Below are positions 11,356 through 22,819 of a DNA stretch of 64,000 nt, in pieces (the stretch's first letter is position 1; each line of letters starts with the position of its first letter). Source of the DNA: Cryptomeria japonica. Taxonomy: Eukaryota; Streptophyta; Pinopsida; Cupressales; Cupressaceae. The notes under the pieces were generated by a model that did no database searches, was not told where the DNA came from, and worked only from the letters and a program-made list of their open reading frames with translations. A program made the translations under genes and the position numbers. The stretch lies in NCBI RefSeq assembly GCF_030272615.1, contig NC_081414.1:826366896-826430895 (forward strand). Reading direction: 5' to 3'.

Positions 11356-11661
11356 TGTTAGAGTAAAGTAATTAATTAACTTTGCTCTCCTCTTAAGATT
11401 TCTCTTTATGCATACATTAGTCATTTAATAATTAATATTTAATTATTAAATGTACACACCTTAGGGTTAGGTTTTCTTTTTGGTGTTGATCTCCTTTATA
11501 AGGATTGATCTCTTGTATTCTTCATTTTTTCTCTGATAATACATCTTTTCTCTTTGTCAGAGCCAAAACCCTTGTATTCGTTCTCTCTCTTTCTCTGTGA
11601 CAGGTTTCTTGCATGCAGGTTTCTTTTGGGTTCTGTGGATTTGTATTTCTCAAATCCTACA
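11356..11661 (+). repeat. C1 5' LTR (306 bp)
   Basis: TGTTAGAGTAAAG..CAAATCCTACA. The 3' LTR is 319 bp; the difference is a short duplicated stretch around 'CATTTTCTTGATT' near 17250. A weak TATA-like TTTATAAGG lies at about 11495-11503. Confidence 0.95.
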
Positions 11662-11673
11662 TGGTATCAGAGC
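11662..11673 (+). promoter_or_regulatory. C1 primer binding site
   Basis: TGGTATCAGAGC directly after the LTR: complement of the 3' end of plant initiator tRNA-Met, the usual copia primer. Confidence 0.95.
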
Positions 11674-12829
11674 TGGATCTGCTGCAGCTTGTTCAGACTT
11701 TTGAAAGATTTTGAGATCCAGGTTTTGGTTGCATCAGATCTGTGTTTGTCTTCTGTTTTTTATTTTGGAATAGGGGGTATATTTTTTGGGTGCACTTTGA
11801 GCCCAAACGGACCTCACCGTTGAGCTCATAGCGCCCAAAAACCCCTATTTCCATATAAAATTCGTTCGATTTGGACACAGTTGCACCAGGAGGCAAATTT
11901 TTTTGCCCCAAGGCCGTACGGCCCTAGGGCATGAAAACCGAGGCAAAATTCAAAAAAATTCAAAAAAAAAATATAAAAACACAGGTTTTTTATTACAAAA
12001 AACGCGCAGCCCAGCGTGCCGCCGGTGCGCTTCTAGGCGACCCCCCGCCCAGCCACCGCCGCCACCGGCGGTAACCTCCGCCGCGCCGCCGGCGCAGCCC
12101 CCCGCCCAAGCGCCGCCCGGCCCCAGCCCGCACGTCGCCTGCGCCCAGCCCACGCACTGCCGCCACCACTGCGCCGCCCCCTGCACCGCCATCGCGCCAC
12201 CAGCCCCAACACTAGCCCCTGGTCGCCCAGCGGACCAGGGGCTTTTTTTTTTTAGCCCTTCAGGGCTATAAGGGTCTATTTGGGCTCTTTTGGAGCAGTT
12301 TTACAAAATCGGGTATAACTTGGGCATCTGATCTCCGTTTTTCAAAAAAAAATAGGCATTGGAAAGCTGGTTCCGAGCCTAATCTAATTGATCTAGGTCT
12401 TTTTTTCTGATTTTGCCATTTTGCAGTGTTTTTTGCCAGTCAAAGTCAGAACAAGTTTTTTGCACTCCAGGAGCCATATCTTTTGCATACGGACTCCATT
12501 TTCCGAAAGCAAATAGGCGTCGGAAAGGTGGTTCTGTGCTCTTTCTAGATCTATAGTCTATTTCATCAGAAAATTCTTTAGGTGCTCCAAATTTTGTCTC
12601 AACCCGTTATTGCTTTCTATCATTTTCTGGCTTTCAGTTTGTACTGGGGATTAGTTTTTTGCATTGTGGGGAGGTGTTTTCTCTTGCTTTCTGTTATTTA
12701 CATCAGAAAAATAAAATTTACAAACACTAATACAAAAAAATCAAACCCCCTTCTGCATCTTCTGTCTAGTTCTGAAAGACCACTTAATAATAATTAAAAA
12801 TTTAGAGCAGTTGAGGCACAGTTCACAGG
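11674..12829 (+). other. C1 leader with a very GC-rich patch
   Basis: About 1.15 kb untranslated leader before gag. Bases 12003-12240 are strongly GC-rich (runs of CCGCC, GCGCC, CCCGCC), then T-rich again. The rest repeats 'TTTTCxxAAAxCAAATAGGC(G/A)T(C/T)GGAAAG' twice (12335-12370 and 12497-12530). Proline/alanine-rich open frames in the patch follow from base composition. Confidence 0.75.
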
Positions 12830-15800
12830 ATGGCAGACAGACCTATTGAATCTCTCACACCGCATAATTACCACACTTGGAAGGGTCGCATGATGACTCT
12901 TCTCCAGTCAAAAGGGTTATGGTCCTGTTTGGATGAGGTTCAGCCTCAATTGACACGTCCTTTTGAGATTATGCAGCACAGGAACAATATGGATTAGGCT
13001 ATGGGATTGATGGCTTTACACATTTCTGACAGTCTTCAGTTTCATCTTCAGGGTTGTCTCACTCCTCGAGCCATTTGGATCAAGTTTGAAGGACTTTTTG
13101 GTACTATCAACGAGTTCAGAGCTTTGCAGCTTGAGGCAGAGTTAACTTCTTTGGTACCTGATTCGTTTCCTTCTATTGAGGACTTTCTGATGAAGTTCAA
13201 ACAGCAACGATCTATCTTGCAGGGTTGTGGCAAGACTAAGACTGATACAAAGTGCATTTTTCTGATTCTCTCCAAGCTTCAGGGTCCATTTCAGATCTTC
13301 TCTTCGACCTTCTATTCCACCATGGATGCCTTGGGTGCTCGACATGTCATGCCTTCTTTTGAGGTCTTTTGTGATCGTCTGACTCGTGAGCAAGCTAAGC
13401 TTAAGCAGTTGGATTCACTTTCAGGTTCATAGAACCAAGCATTGGTAGCCCAGTCCTCCAAAGGAAAATGAAAGCAGAAACCGAAGCCTAAGAAAGATTC
13501 AGAGGCTAGTGAGAATCCCTCCAAGCCACCACCTAAGTCTGATTCAAAACCACAATTCAATTCCAAACAGGGCAAATCTTCAAAGTCTGGTGAGTCTTCC
13601 TCCAAGACTAAGAAGAAATCAGGTGATCCTTGCAGTTTTTGTGGCAAGGAAGGACATCCCGTTTCTAGGTGTTGGAAACATTTAGAGGCTTTGGAGGAAG
13701 CCATGCAGCAGCATAATATCAGTGCACCACAACCTCCTTCACAGCCCACAGGGAAAGGTCATGCTCTTTCTGCACGAGCAATGTCCTCCGCTTCCACTTG
13801 GATTCTAGATTCTGGTGCCTCTCACCATATGACACACACACAGGATTTGGTCACCGCTCTTGCTCCTACAAGAACTAGACATATTGCAGTTGGTGACTCA
13901 GCACAACTTTCCGTTCAGGGTTCTAGTACTGTTTCATTAGATGGTGGTTGTCTTCAGGATGTGCTTTTGGTTCCTGACATTTCGACAAATCTTCTATCCG
14001 TTTATTAGATTTGCCACTCTGGCTCTGGTAAGACAGTTGAGTTCTCACCTCATGATGTAGTTATTCGAGATCTTCATGATCCTGACTTGGTTGTGGCTAC
14101 TGGGAGTGTGGATTCTGCATCTCACTTATATAGTTTTGATGGCTTTGAGAGTTTAGACACTGTTGGTTCCTCTCTTATAGCACATGCAGATTCAGTGAGC
14201 AGGCTTTGGCATGAGCGTTTTGGTCATGTCAATTACAGATATCTACAGCAGATGAGTACACAGGCACTTGTGATTGGGCTTCCACAGATTTCTTGTACAG
14301 ATGGTGTATGTCGTGGTTGTGTCCTTGGCAAACATCATCGAGATCCTTTTCCTAAGGGTCGAGCCTCTCGTGCTAGGGAAGCCCTAGAGTTGGTACACAG
14401 TGATCTTATGTCCTTTTCGACTCCTTCTTTTTCAGGGGCCCGTTATGTACTCACTTTTATTGATGACTTCTCCAGACGTACATGGGTGTACTTTCTTAAG
14501 TACAAGTCTGATGTCTTTGACTCTTTTAGGAAGTTTAAGACATTTGTGGAGAAGCAATCTGGACTTTCTATCAGGAGGATACGCACAGATAATGGGGGGG
14601 AGTATGTAAATCAAGCTTTCAGAGATTTTTGCACTGAGCATGGTTTACAGCATCAGTTTACAGTTCCTTATACCCCTCAATAGAATGGTGTTGTTGAGAG
14701 AAAGAACAGAACCTTACGGGAGATGGCAAATTGTATGATACAGTCTCGAGCTATGAGTTCTTCATTTTGGGCTGAGGCAGTCAATTGTGCCAATTATATT
14801 CAGAATCGGATGCCCCATAAGGCATTACGACATATGACTCCTGAGGAGGCTTGGACCCATGTCAAGCCTGATGTTTCTACATTCTGAGTTTTTGGTAGTG
14901 AGGCTTGGGCATTTATTCTTGATGCTCAGTGGATAGCCATGGAGAGGAAGAGCCGACCACTCATATTTGTTGGCTACTGTGAGGATGTTAAGGCATACAG
15001 GTTGTTTGATCCTGATTCCAGAGAGGTCTTGTTTCGGCGGGATGTTCAGTTTGATGAGTGCTATCCTCAGATGGATTCTCCATCACCAGCTTCTCCCTCA
15101 TTGCCTACTCCTTCCTCTTCATCTCTTGAGGATTACTTATCTCTTGAGGATGATGTAGATCATGATCCACCATCTCCACCACCACCAGTTGCTCCGTCTT
15201 TGCCGAAGTGGGCCCGTGATACTATTGATGCAGCTGGTTCTTTGGCAGGTGATCCTTCAGATACTCGTCGCACTCGTGCTCAGACATCTGGTTCTAGTCT
15301 TTTGAGTCATACCCTTTCAGATGATCCTCAAAAGTTTTCAGAGGTGACAGGACACCCAGAGTGGGATAGGGCTATGAATGAGGAGTATTCTTCTTTGATG
15401 AAGAATCATACTTGGGATCTTTGTCCTCTTCCTAAGGGAAGAAAGTTGGTTTGGTGCAAGTGGGTGTATCGTACCAAGTATTCTGCAGATGGTTCTATTG
15501 ATAAGTATAAGGACTGTCTTGTTGCGAAGGGGTTTTCTCAGGTAGAGGGTATTGACTACTCTGAGACCTTTGCTCCTGTCGCCAAGATGAATTCTATACG
15601 CCTGGTACTTTCACTTGCAGCTTCACAAGGATGGATAGTGTTTCAAATGGATGTGAAGAGTGCCTTCTTGCATGGAGACCTACATGAGGAGATCTATATG
15701 GAGCAGCCTCAGGATTTTGTGCAGGACACTTCTTTGGTTTGCAGACTTCGACGTTCATTGTATGGTCTCAAACAAGCCCCCAGGGCTTGGTATGAGAAGA

Positions 15801-16807
15801 TGGACTCCTTCTTGCTTTCCTCACACTTCACACACTGTCATTCCGATCACACAGTCTATATTCAACGTCAGGAGGGTGATCTTTTGATTCTAGTGCTATA
15901 TGTAGATGATCTCATCATTACAAGTAGCTCATCCTCCATGATTCAGAGTGTTCAGAGAGCTTTGATGGAGCAGTTTGAGATGACAGATCTTGGTCTCTTG
16001 CACTTCTTTCTGGGTCTACAGGTTATTCAGTCTTCGGATGGGATTTCCATTTTTCAGGAGAAGTATGCTCTTGATATGCTTCAACGATTTGGCATGCTTG
16101 ATTGCAAGTCTGCCCCCACTCCATTTCAGTCAGGTGTTGTTTTTTCTTCCACTTGCTCTACTCCTTCAGTAGACCCCACTTTATACAAGCAGTTGGTTGG
16201 CAGTCTGTTGTACCTGACACATTCTCGTCCTGATCTTTCCTTTGCGGTTGGCCTTGTCTCTCGGTTCTCCCATGATCCTCATGAGAGCCATTAGCAAGCA
16301 GCCAAACGTATTTTGAGATATATTCAGGGCACCACACATTATGGCATTCATTACTCTTCAAGATCCCCTCACATCATTGGCTTCACTGACTCCGATTGGG
16401 CTAGTGATGTCAACGATCGGAAATCTACTTCTGGCTTCATTTTTTGCCTTGGTTCTGGTCCTATCACATGGTCTTGCAAGAAGCAATCTGCTATTGCATT
16501 ATCATCTACAGAGGCTGAGTACCGTGTAGCAGTGTTAGCCAGTCAGGAGGTTTTATGGCTTCGACAGTCGATGACAGAGTTTGGGTTTCCTCCAGATTGT
16601 CCCACTATTCTTTGGTGTGACAACCAGAGTGCCATTCACATTTCTCGCAACCCAGTGGAGCATCAGCGGACAAAGCATATTGAAATCCACATGCACTTCA
16701 TCAGGCAGTTGATTCAGGATGGTTCTCTCATCTTGGAGTATATTCCTACAGAGGAGCAGGTTGCAGACATCTTCACTAAACCTTTGGCATCTCCGCGCTA
16801 CCTTTAG
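12830..16807 (+). pseudogene. C1 gag-pol polyprotein (protease, integrase, RT, RNase H), seven in-frame stops
   Basis: One frame of 1326 codons runs from ATG 12830 to TAG 16805. Domains in order: Gag (12830-13600, 'NYHTWKGRMMTLL'), CCHC knuckle CSFCGKEGHPVSRC (13631-13672), aspartic protease DSGASHHMT (about 13808), pre-integrase 'LWHERFGHVNYRYL' (about 14204), integrase with D of 'HSDLM', D of 'IRTDNGGEY' and E of 'NGVVERKNR' (14390-14710), reverse transcriptase with '[13 protein letters not shown]' and YVDD (15640-15910), RNase H with 'TDSDWASD', 'SSTEAEYR' and 'CDNQSAIHI' (16381-16640). Stops at 12995, 13430, 13469, 14006, 14681, 14885 and 16292 break it, all without a frame shift; catalytic residues remain. 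As written it makes no full polyprotein. Confidence 0.95.
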
Positions 16808-17073
16808 TTGCGCTTAATGCTTGGGGTGAAGGAAGTTGTCCTTGGGGGGTCTCAGTTGTGAGGCCTTCCTTCCTTCATGTTTTCTTTTTAGCATGATTCT
16901 TTATCTCTTTTTGGAGAGGAGTTTTTTCCCACTGGGTTTTCTCCTTTACTCCGCTTTATAGAGATTTTCTTATATTCGGGTACCTCATCAGGCCTTGTTG
17001 CCGGGACCCTCTTTTGCATTGTAGTTCCTTTGCTTTCTTCTGCATTGTTTGTAGCTACATTTTAGCTCATCTT

Positions 17074-17082
17074 AAGGGGGGG
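17074..17082 (+). promoter_or_regulatory. C1 polypurine tract
   Basis: AAGGGGGGG immediately before the 3' LTR. Confidence 0.9.
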
Positions 17083-17401
17083 TGTTAGAGTAAAGTAATT
17101 AATTAACTTTGCTCTCCTCTTAAGATTTCTCTTTATGCATACATTAGTCATTTAATAATTAATATTTAATTATTAAATGTACACACCTTAGGGTTAGGTT
17201 TTCCTTTTGGTGTTGATCTCCTTTATAAGGATTGATCTCTTGTATTATTCATTTTCTTGATTCATTTTTTCTCTGATAATACATCTTTTCTCTTTGTCAA
17301 AGCCAAAACCCTTGTATTCGTTCTCTCTCTTTCTCTGTGACAGGTTTCTTGCATGCAAGTTTCTTTTGGGTTCTGTGGATTTGTATTTCTCAAATCCTAC
17401 A
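17083..17401 (+). repeat. C1 3' LTR (319 bp)
   Basis: Begins TGTTAGAGTAAAG and ends CAAATCCTACA; followed by TSD GGGAG. Confidence 0.97.
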
Positions 17402-17437
17402 GGGAGAATGACTAGGGTTCGATTTATCCACTTTACA
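17402..17437 (+). repeat. G1 5' LTR, last part
   Basis: GGGAGAATGACTAGGG..CTTTACA, matching the last 36 bp of the 3' LTR (24047-24082). Confidence 0.95.
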
Positions 17438-17456
17438 TTTTGGTGAACCTGACGTG
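17438..17456 (+). promoter_or_regulatory. G1 primer binding site region
   Basis: TTTTGGTGAACCTGACGTG directly after the LTR. The same TTTTGGTGAACC follows the G2 LTR (27041-27055, minus strand), which supports a functional role. I cannot name the tRNA with confidence. Confidence 0.6.
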
Positions 17457-18622
17457 AACATCCTCATTCTGATTATTCATGGTTAGATCTGAAAATTTTG
17501 CTTTCCTAATTATATTTCCATGTTTGATCTTTTGCAAATTTTAGAGGTTGATTGCATAAAAACCCTAAAATTTTCTTTTTAGTAATTAAACTTGTGAAAT
17601 GTTTAATTGTTAATACTTGTTTCAGATCTACCCTTCTATTGCAAATTGTCAATTCATATTTTTGCTTTAATTCTAAAAATTAAGTGGTTAAATGTCAAAA
17701 CCCTAATTTTTAAGACCTTCTTGATTCAACCTTTGACTGATAATTTCACTGATCAAAACACCTCCAAATCGGTTGTAACTTTGGATTCCGCAATAAAATC
17801 ACAATATCTTTCATCCCTGAAAATTTGGAAAAAAGTTGTGAGGACCGTGTGCACCCCGAGCACCATCGTCCCCGATATTTTTTTCGAAATTTCGGGAGCT
17901 AAATCTTACTATATTTTTCTGCTAAAATCCAGAATATTGGCTGATTTTATCAATTTTAACACCTTCAAAATTAAAGTCAAAGTTGGTCTAGTGATTGCTT
18001 GGATTGAGGCTTATAATCATTCAAAAATTGTTGAAATTAAAATTCATATCAAAATTGTGTTCCTTACTGTACTAAATCTGCAAAGTGTGTTGGCATTCAT
18101 TCGAAATTTCAATGCTTTATTTAAATTTTTGCAGTTTGTGACTTTTGAAATTAAGTGTTTAATTGTAACAACTCTGATTTCCGCTTTCAAATTTGAATTT
18201 TGAGTGAAATTGAGTCAACTTTTAAAATTTCAAAGCCTGCATTGCTTTCAGTATTCCCTCTAAAATCATAAAATTCAAAATTTCAGTTTCCCTCTCTTTT
18301 CCAAAATTCAAATCTCGCATTTTTCAACAATCTTGGTAGGATTCAATTTTAAGATTGCAACTTTAATTTGGCCTATCTACAAATCATAAAATCACTCCAT
18401 TTTTTCAGATTAGCTTTAAAATCATCATAACTTTCATCCCTGAAAATTTCAAAAAAAGTTGCGAGGACCGTGTGCACTCCGTTCGCCACGGTCCCTGACA
18501 TTTTTTCTGAAATTTTGGGAGATTGTCCTAATTGCATTTAACAGCTTAAATCTAGGAGATTGGCTAATTTTATTGAAATTTGCTACCTCTAAAATTCAAA
18601 ATCCTCTCTCTCTCTTTAGTGC
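17457..18622 (+). other. G1 leader with two copies of a hairpin module
   Basis: About 1.2 kb AT-rich leader. A module 'CTTTCATCCCTGAAAATTT..' followed by GAGGACCGTGTGCAC and an AAATTT(T/C)GGGAG end occurs twice, at about 17807-17900 and 18429-18525. The 18465-18494 copy has an exact 8-bp stem. A 198-codon open frame at 17607-18203 is low-complexity and has no family signature. Confidence 0.7.
18465..18494 (+). other. GGACCGTG/CACGGTCC hairpin in G1 leader
   Basis: Perfect 8-bp stem GGACCGTG (18465-18472) and CACGGTCC (18487-18494) with a 14-base loop. Imperfect copies at 17842-17873 in the leader and at 10988-11016 and 23684-23712 in the LTRs. G2 has a related pair (GACCGTG..CATGGTC) near 26310-26345. 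Confidence 0.75.
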
Positions 18623-21600
18623 ATGAGTCTTACAACAATAAGCCCTACTTACACTATTCCCGTTAGATGAAGCCTTAGAATTAAGTCCTTCCAAGGTTTA
18701 ATTACTGAGGAGATGGAACCTAATTTGAATGGCCTTTTTAACAAGGACATGGGTAATTCCTCTAATCCTCTTAATGATGAAGAAGCTCTCCATGAGGTTT
18801 CTGTAGAACAACTTTCAAAATTGGATAACCAATTTGATGATTTTCGACAATGGATGTCTCAAGAATACCCTGATAGTGAAGCTCTTTCATTAATTGAGGG
18901 TCTAAAGTGTATGATTCAAAGTGATAAGAATGGAATTGATATTTTGCGTGGTATTGCACACATTGTGGATTCAAATGTGATGCCTATGAAGAGTTGTGCT
19001 GAAACTTTAGGTTATACACAACCTCCTACTCAAGTTAATCATTCTATTCCTTTGACAACTCCTATTGCTAATATACTTACTTTTACATCAAACATAATGA
19101 CTACTTCAATACAAGACATTCCTCCTATGATCACAAGTCATGGGGGCAATCCTTCTTCTTCAATCAACCCTCTTCCTTCATTCAATCTGACTTCTTCATT
19201 CATTCCTCCAATGAGTGTCCCTATTATATCTCCACAAATGAACATGACGCAAGGGGGCAATTCATTTAACCCTTCCATTCCTCCTTGTAGTGTTCCTCCT
19301 TTCCAATCATCTCCTATGACTAACTATCATAGTGTCCTACCACCTTACTCTCTACCTTCTTTCAATAACATAACACATCCATCACAATCTAACATGTCTA
19401 ATATGAACTCTTTGACTGAAGCGACCATTAACAATCTTGCACAAACTGTCTCTTCTTTACAGCAACAAATTGCCTCTATGAATCAATCTAAGTTTAGTGT
19501 GCCCACATTTGATGTTGTGAGCCCACTTTCTCTTGACATTGTTCGAGCTATCCCCCCTAAACATGTTGAAATTCTGCATTTGGAGCTTTATAATGGTAAG
19601 GGTGATCCTCTAACACATGTTAAGACCTTTCAAACAATATGTACTGATTTTGCTTATGACCAAAGGTTGCTTGCAAAACTGTTTACTAGAACATTAAGAG
19701 ATAAAGCCCTACAATGGTATTGCTCGTTGCCTTCCTATTCTATTACTTCTTTCGAACAACTTGCAAATGCTTTTATTCAACAATTTCAAAACAATATAAG
19801 TCCTAAAGTTACTTTGATTGATTTAATGCATTGTAAACAAGGTGTTAAAGAAAAAGTGACTGATTTCATTGGTAGATATAAGCATTTGTGTGCTCAAATT
19901 TCTTTTCTAGTACCTGACAATGATATTCAAAGAATCTTTATTTCTAATTTACAAAAAGATATTAGAGAAAAACTTCTGTTTTCTGAGTTTACTTCTTTCC
20001 AACAGTTGTGCGCAACTCTTCACAATTATCAACTGACTGTGAGTCAAATGGAACAAGCAAATCCTATGGCTCTGAGTGATAAGGGTGATAGTAGTCAACA
20101 ACCATTTGGGAAGTTTAAACCGAACAGAGAGTCCATTAAATTCAATCAAAACATCATCAACAACCATGTGAATGCGGCATCAGGTGTGCCTCCTATTTCT
20201 AAGTTTTTCAAGAAAGAAAGAAAGTTTACTCCTTTGAATGAATCATTGCATAGTATTATGAATAAGTTATTGGAACAAAATGTGCTTACCCTCCCTCCTA
20301 TAAGGCAAATAGATCCTGCAAAAATTAATTCACCCTATTTTGATAACAAATCTTTTTGTCAATTTCATCGTCATCCTGGGCATGATACTGAAAAATGTTT
20401 TGCTTTAAAGGGTAAAATTCAAGATTTGATTAATAATAATACTATCTCTGTTTCTGGTGTGAATGATAAAGGCAACACATCTGTAGCCCCTCCTAACCAA
20501 AATCTTCAGATTTTTACTGATCCATTGCCTTCTCATACCTCTAATGCGATTGATACTAATGATTCCTCTGTCTCACCTGATGATCTTGTGTCTATGACTC
20601 CTAATGTGATTAACTTTGTGGAGCAGCAAAAAATCCCTAAAGAACCTTCCATCACCTTTGATTCCAGTGAAACTATTAGGGCACCTGATGGTCCTTTATA
20701 TATAGTTGCAAAAGTCAAGAATACACCTTGCCGTGGAGTGCTTATTGATCCTTCTTGTATGGTTAATATTATTACTAAAGAATTTCTTTTTACTTTGCAA
20801 TTGAATCAAGTGATCTATGATGAAACAAATGTGGTTGTGAAATTATTTGATGCATTTTCTTCTCCTGCAATTGGTTCTATTACATTACCTATTGAGGTCC
20901 ATAACAAATCCCTTGATGTGGACTTTGCTATTATTCCATCATCCGAACAATTTCGTGTGAAGCTAGGCTATCCTTGGCTATCTTCCATGAAAGCTATTGC
21001 TTCTCCTATTCATAAGTGTCTGAAATTTCCCCATAATGGTGAAGTTGTTACTGTCAATCATAGTCTCTTTAAACCAGCTGAAAGAATTTCTAGCGTTCCT
21101 ATTGATTACTTTTGGCCTAAACAATTCCAATCTCTTCCTCCGCGAAGTGATCATCTTTTTAAATCTTATCAAAAGTGGAAAAAAGATATGATCCTATCTC
21201 TAAGTGAACCTAGAACACCCAAACTTGACATTCCTATCATTCTTGAGAAGGAAGTTCTTCCTTTGAAAGATAAAACTAATGTCTTTCCTTAAGAAGATTC
21301 CCAACCCATTCCTATGAATGTGACTATGCCTATATCTAATAAACTTCATAAAAGTAGACCTATACCTCCTCGTCATGAGGGGCTTGGTCTCCTTCCTAAA
21401 CCAAATATTCCTCCCTTATATGGAGCAGTTCCTCCTCCTTCCTCTTATGGAGAGAAGAGACCTTCCTCTTCTCCTATTATTCAACCTAATAGACCACAAC
21501 CTAAACACCCAAGTGATAAGGATGAGAATATTCCTCCTCCTCAATCTTCTCAACTTCCTACTAAGACTAGACGGAATCATTCTGCACGTGAATGCCAATG

Positions 21601-22066
21601 AAAGCATCGTCTTAGAGCTCAGGCAGCTGCTTCTCAAACTTTGCAATCCCCCAAAACACCTTCAGCCAGTATTATTCCATTTTCTCCTCAGCCGACGATT
21701 GAGCCGAAATCTCCTAAACATAAGATGCATGATGGTCTTGATCCTGTGCAAGTTAAAGATCCTATTTTTATAAATCTTGATGATGATATAGATGAAAATG
21801 TTATTCATGATGAAAATGTTACTCCTGTTCATTCTGATAGTGAGTATGAATATGTCAATGTTGATAACCATTTATCTAATGAATTTTCTAAAGCACTTAT
21901 CCTAGCTCCTAGACAAGAACAACGTGGCTCGAAACATGAACATAGCCCTTGTTTGGATCTTGTGATAGCTCCATCTGCTGTGTTGGATGTTCCTCCTCTA
22001 GCGTGTTTCCTACCTTCCCAAAATATTGATCAGCAAGATCGGGGGGTAGATGACGTGCTAGACTAG
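18623..22066 (+). pseudogene. G1 Gag with protease-like domain and long C-terminal extension
   Basis: The longest intact part is 18713-21292 (859 residues). The frame can be traced from ATG 18623, whose first residues match G2 Gag, to 22066, with stops at 18668 (TGA), 21290 (TAA) and 21599 (TGA). Order: acidic N-terminus; Pro/Ser/Asn-rich linker with repeated 'PPxS' (about residues 90-230 of the intact part); capsid domain 'LYNGKGDPLTHVKTF' to 'QFQNNISPKVTLIDLMHCKQ' (about 295-400), a retrotransposon Gag signature; a knuckle-like CQFHRHPGHDTEKC; and a retropepsin-like fold where the usual catalytic D-S/T-G reads D-P-S ('VLIDPSCMVNII'). 'LGYPWLSSMKAI' ends that fold. Past 21292 lies a Pro-rich tail. 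No RT follows. The altered D-P-S makes proteolytic activity doubtful. Confidence 0.85.
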
Positions 22067-22819
22067 TTCATTAGCATAGCAGACTCTCTCTTCCTCTCTT
22101 GATCTCTTTTGTTACTTCTTCTATTTGTTATTCTCATTCTTCTATTTGTTGTCCTTAGTGTTGTCTACTTGAGGACGATGCAAAACATTGAGATCTCTTT
22201 TGGTCTCTCTCATGTTGACTCAAAAGACACATGTGTTCCCTTCTTCTAGGTGACCTTCCTTGATTGGGGAATGAAGAACAATTATGCATACATACATATG
22301 ATATACATGAATTATCATACAGCATACTGACCCCGAGGAAAGCGAAGTCACCTCGTGCTTTGTGTTTTGTGTCTATTATCCTTGGTCTTATCTCACACTT
22401 GGGGGCTAAATCCTTGTGATAACGTGCTCCTTTCCTTTCTCATTTCTTATATGTATCACTACCTTAAAGAAATCACCCCTAGTGAGGCATGTGCGATCGC
22501 TTTAACGTAGGGGGGCATACATCCCGTTCATATCTTTTCAAGATACTTCAAAATTTCTTGACAAATTTACCTTTGCCTTGAAAATTTTTGATATCTTTCT
22601 TGCATGACTCATAGTGAGGGAACCTTACTACTGATAGTCATGGTTCTCCCTCATGATCTTCCCTTTTACTTTGTCAATCAAAGTCGTAAGATCCTTAGTC
22701 CACTGGGGGCTTGGTGTATCTTGCCTCCTTGACATGGTGAAAGTCTTTCAATATTGTTTCCTTGTACTTTACCGGAAGTATGAGCATACGCTTATACTCC
22801 CGCTAAAGTGAGAGCTAAA
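22067..22819 (+). other. G1 3' untranslated region
   Basis: About 750 bp without a convincing frame, ending in the weak purine-rich AAAGTGAGAGCTAAA just before the 3' LTR, which probably serves as polypurine tract. Confidence 0.6.

Larger units (their letters stand above)
11356..17401 (+). mobile_element. Element C1: full-length Ty1/copia retrotransposon, coding region decayed
   Basis: 6046 bp, TSD GGGAG (11351-11355 and 17402-17406), LTRs 11356-11661 and 17083-17401. PBS, one long gag-pol frame and polypurine tract are all present in copia order. It sits inside the 5' LTR of G1, so it is younger than G1. Confidence 0.97.

Noticed and set aside
11903-12271. Proline/alanine-rich frames in the C1 leader
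   Set aside because: Follow from GC-rich composition on both strands; they lie before gag and match nothing.
13312-13749. Antisense frame of 145 codons over C1 gag
   Set aside because: Mirror image of the Ser/Lys-rich gag coding strand; the sense frame has the clear knuckle and protease motifs.
17607-18203. 198-codon frame in the G1 leader
   Set aside because: Low-complexity AT-rich sequence that overlaps the hairpin module; no counterpart in the G2 leader recognised.
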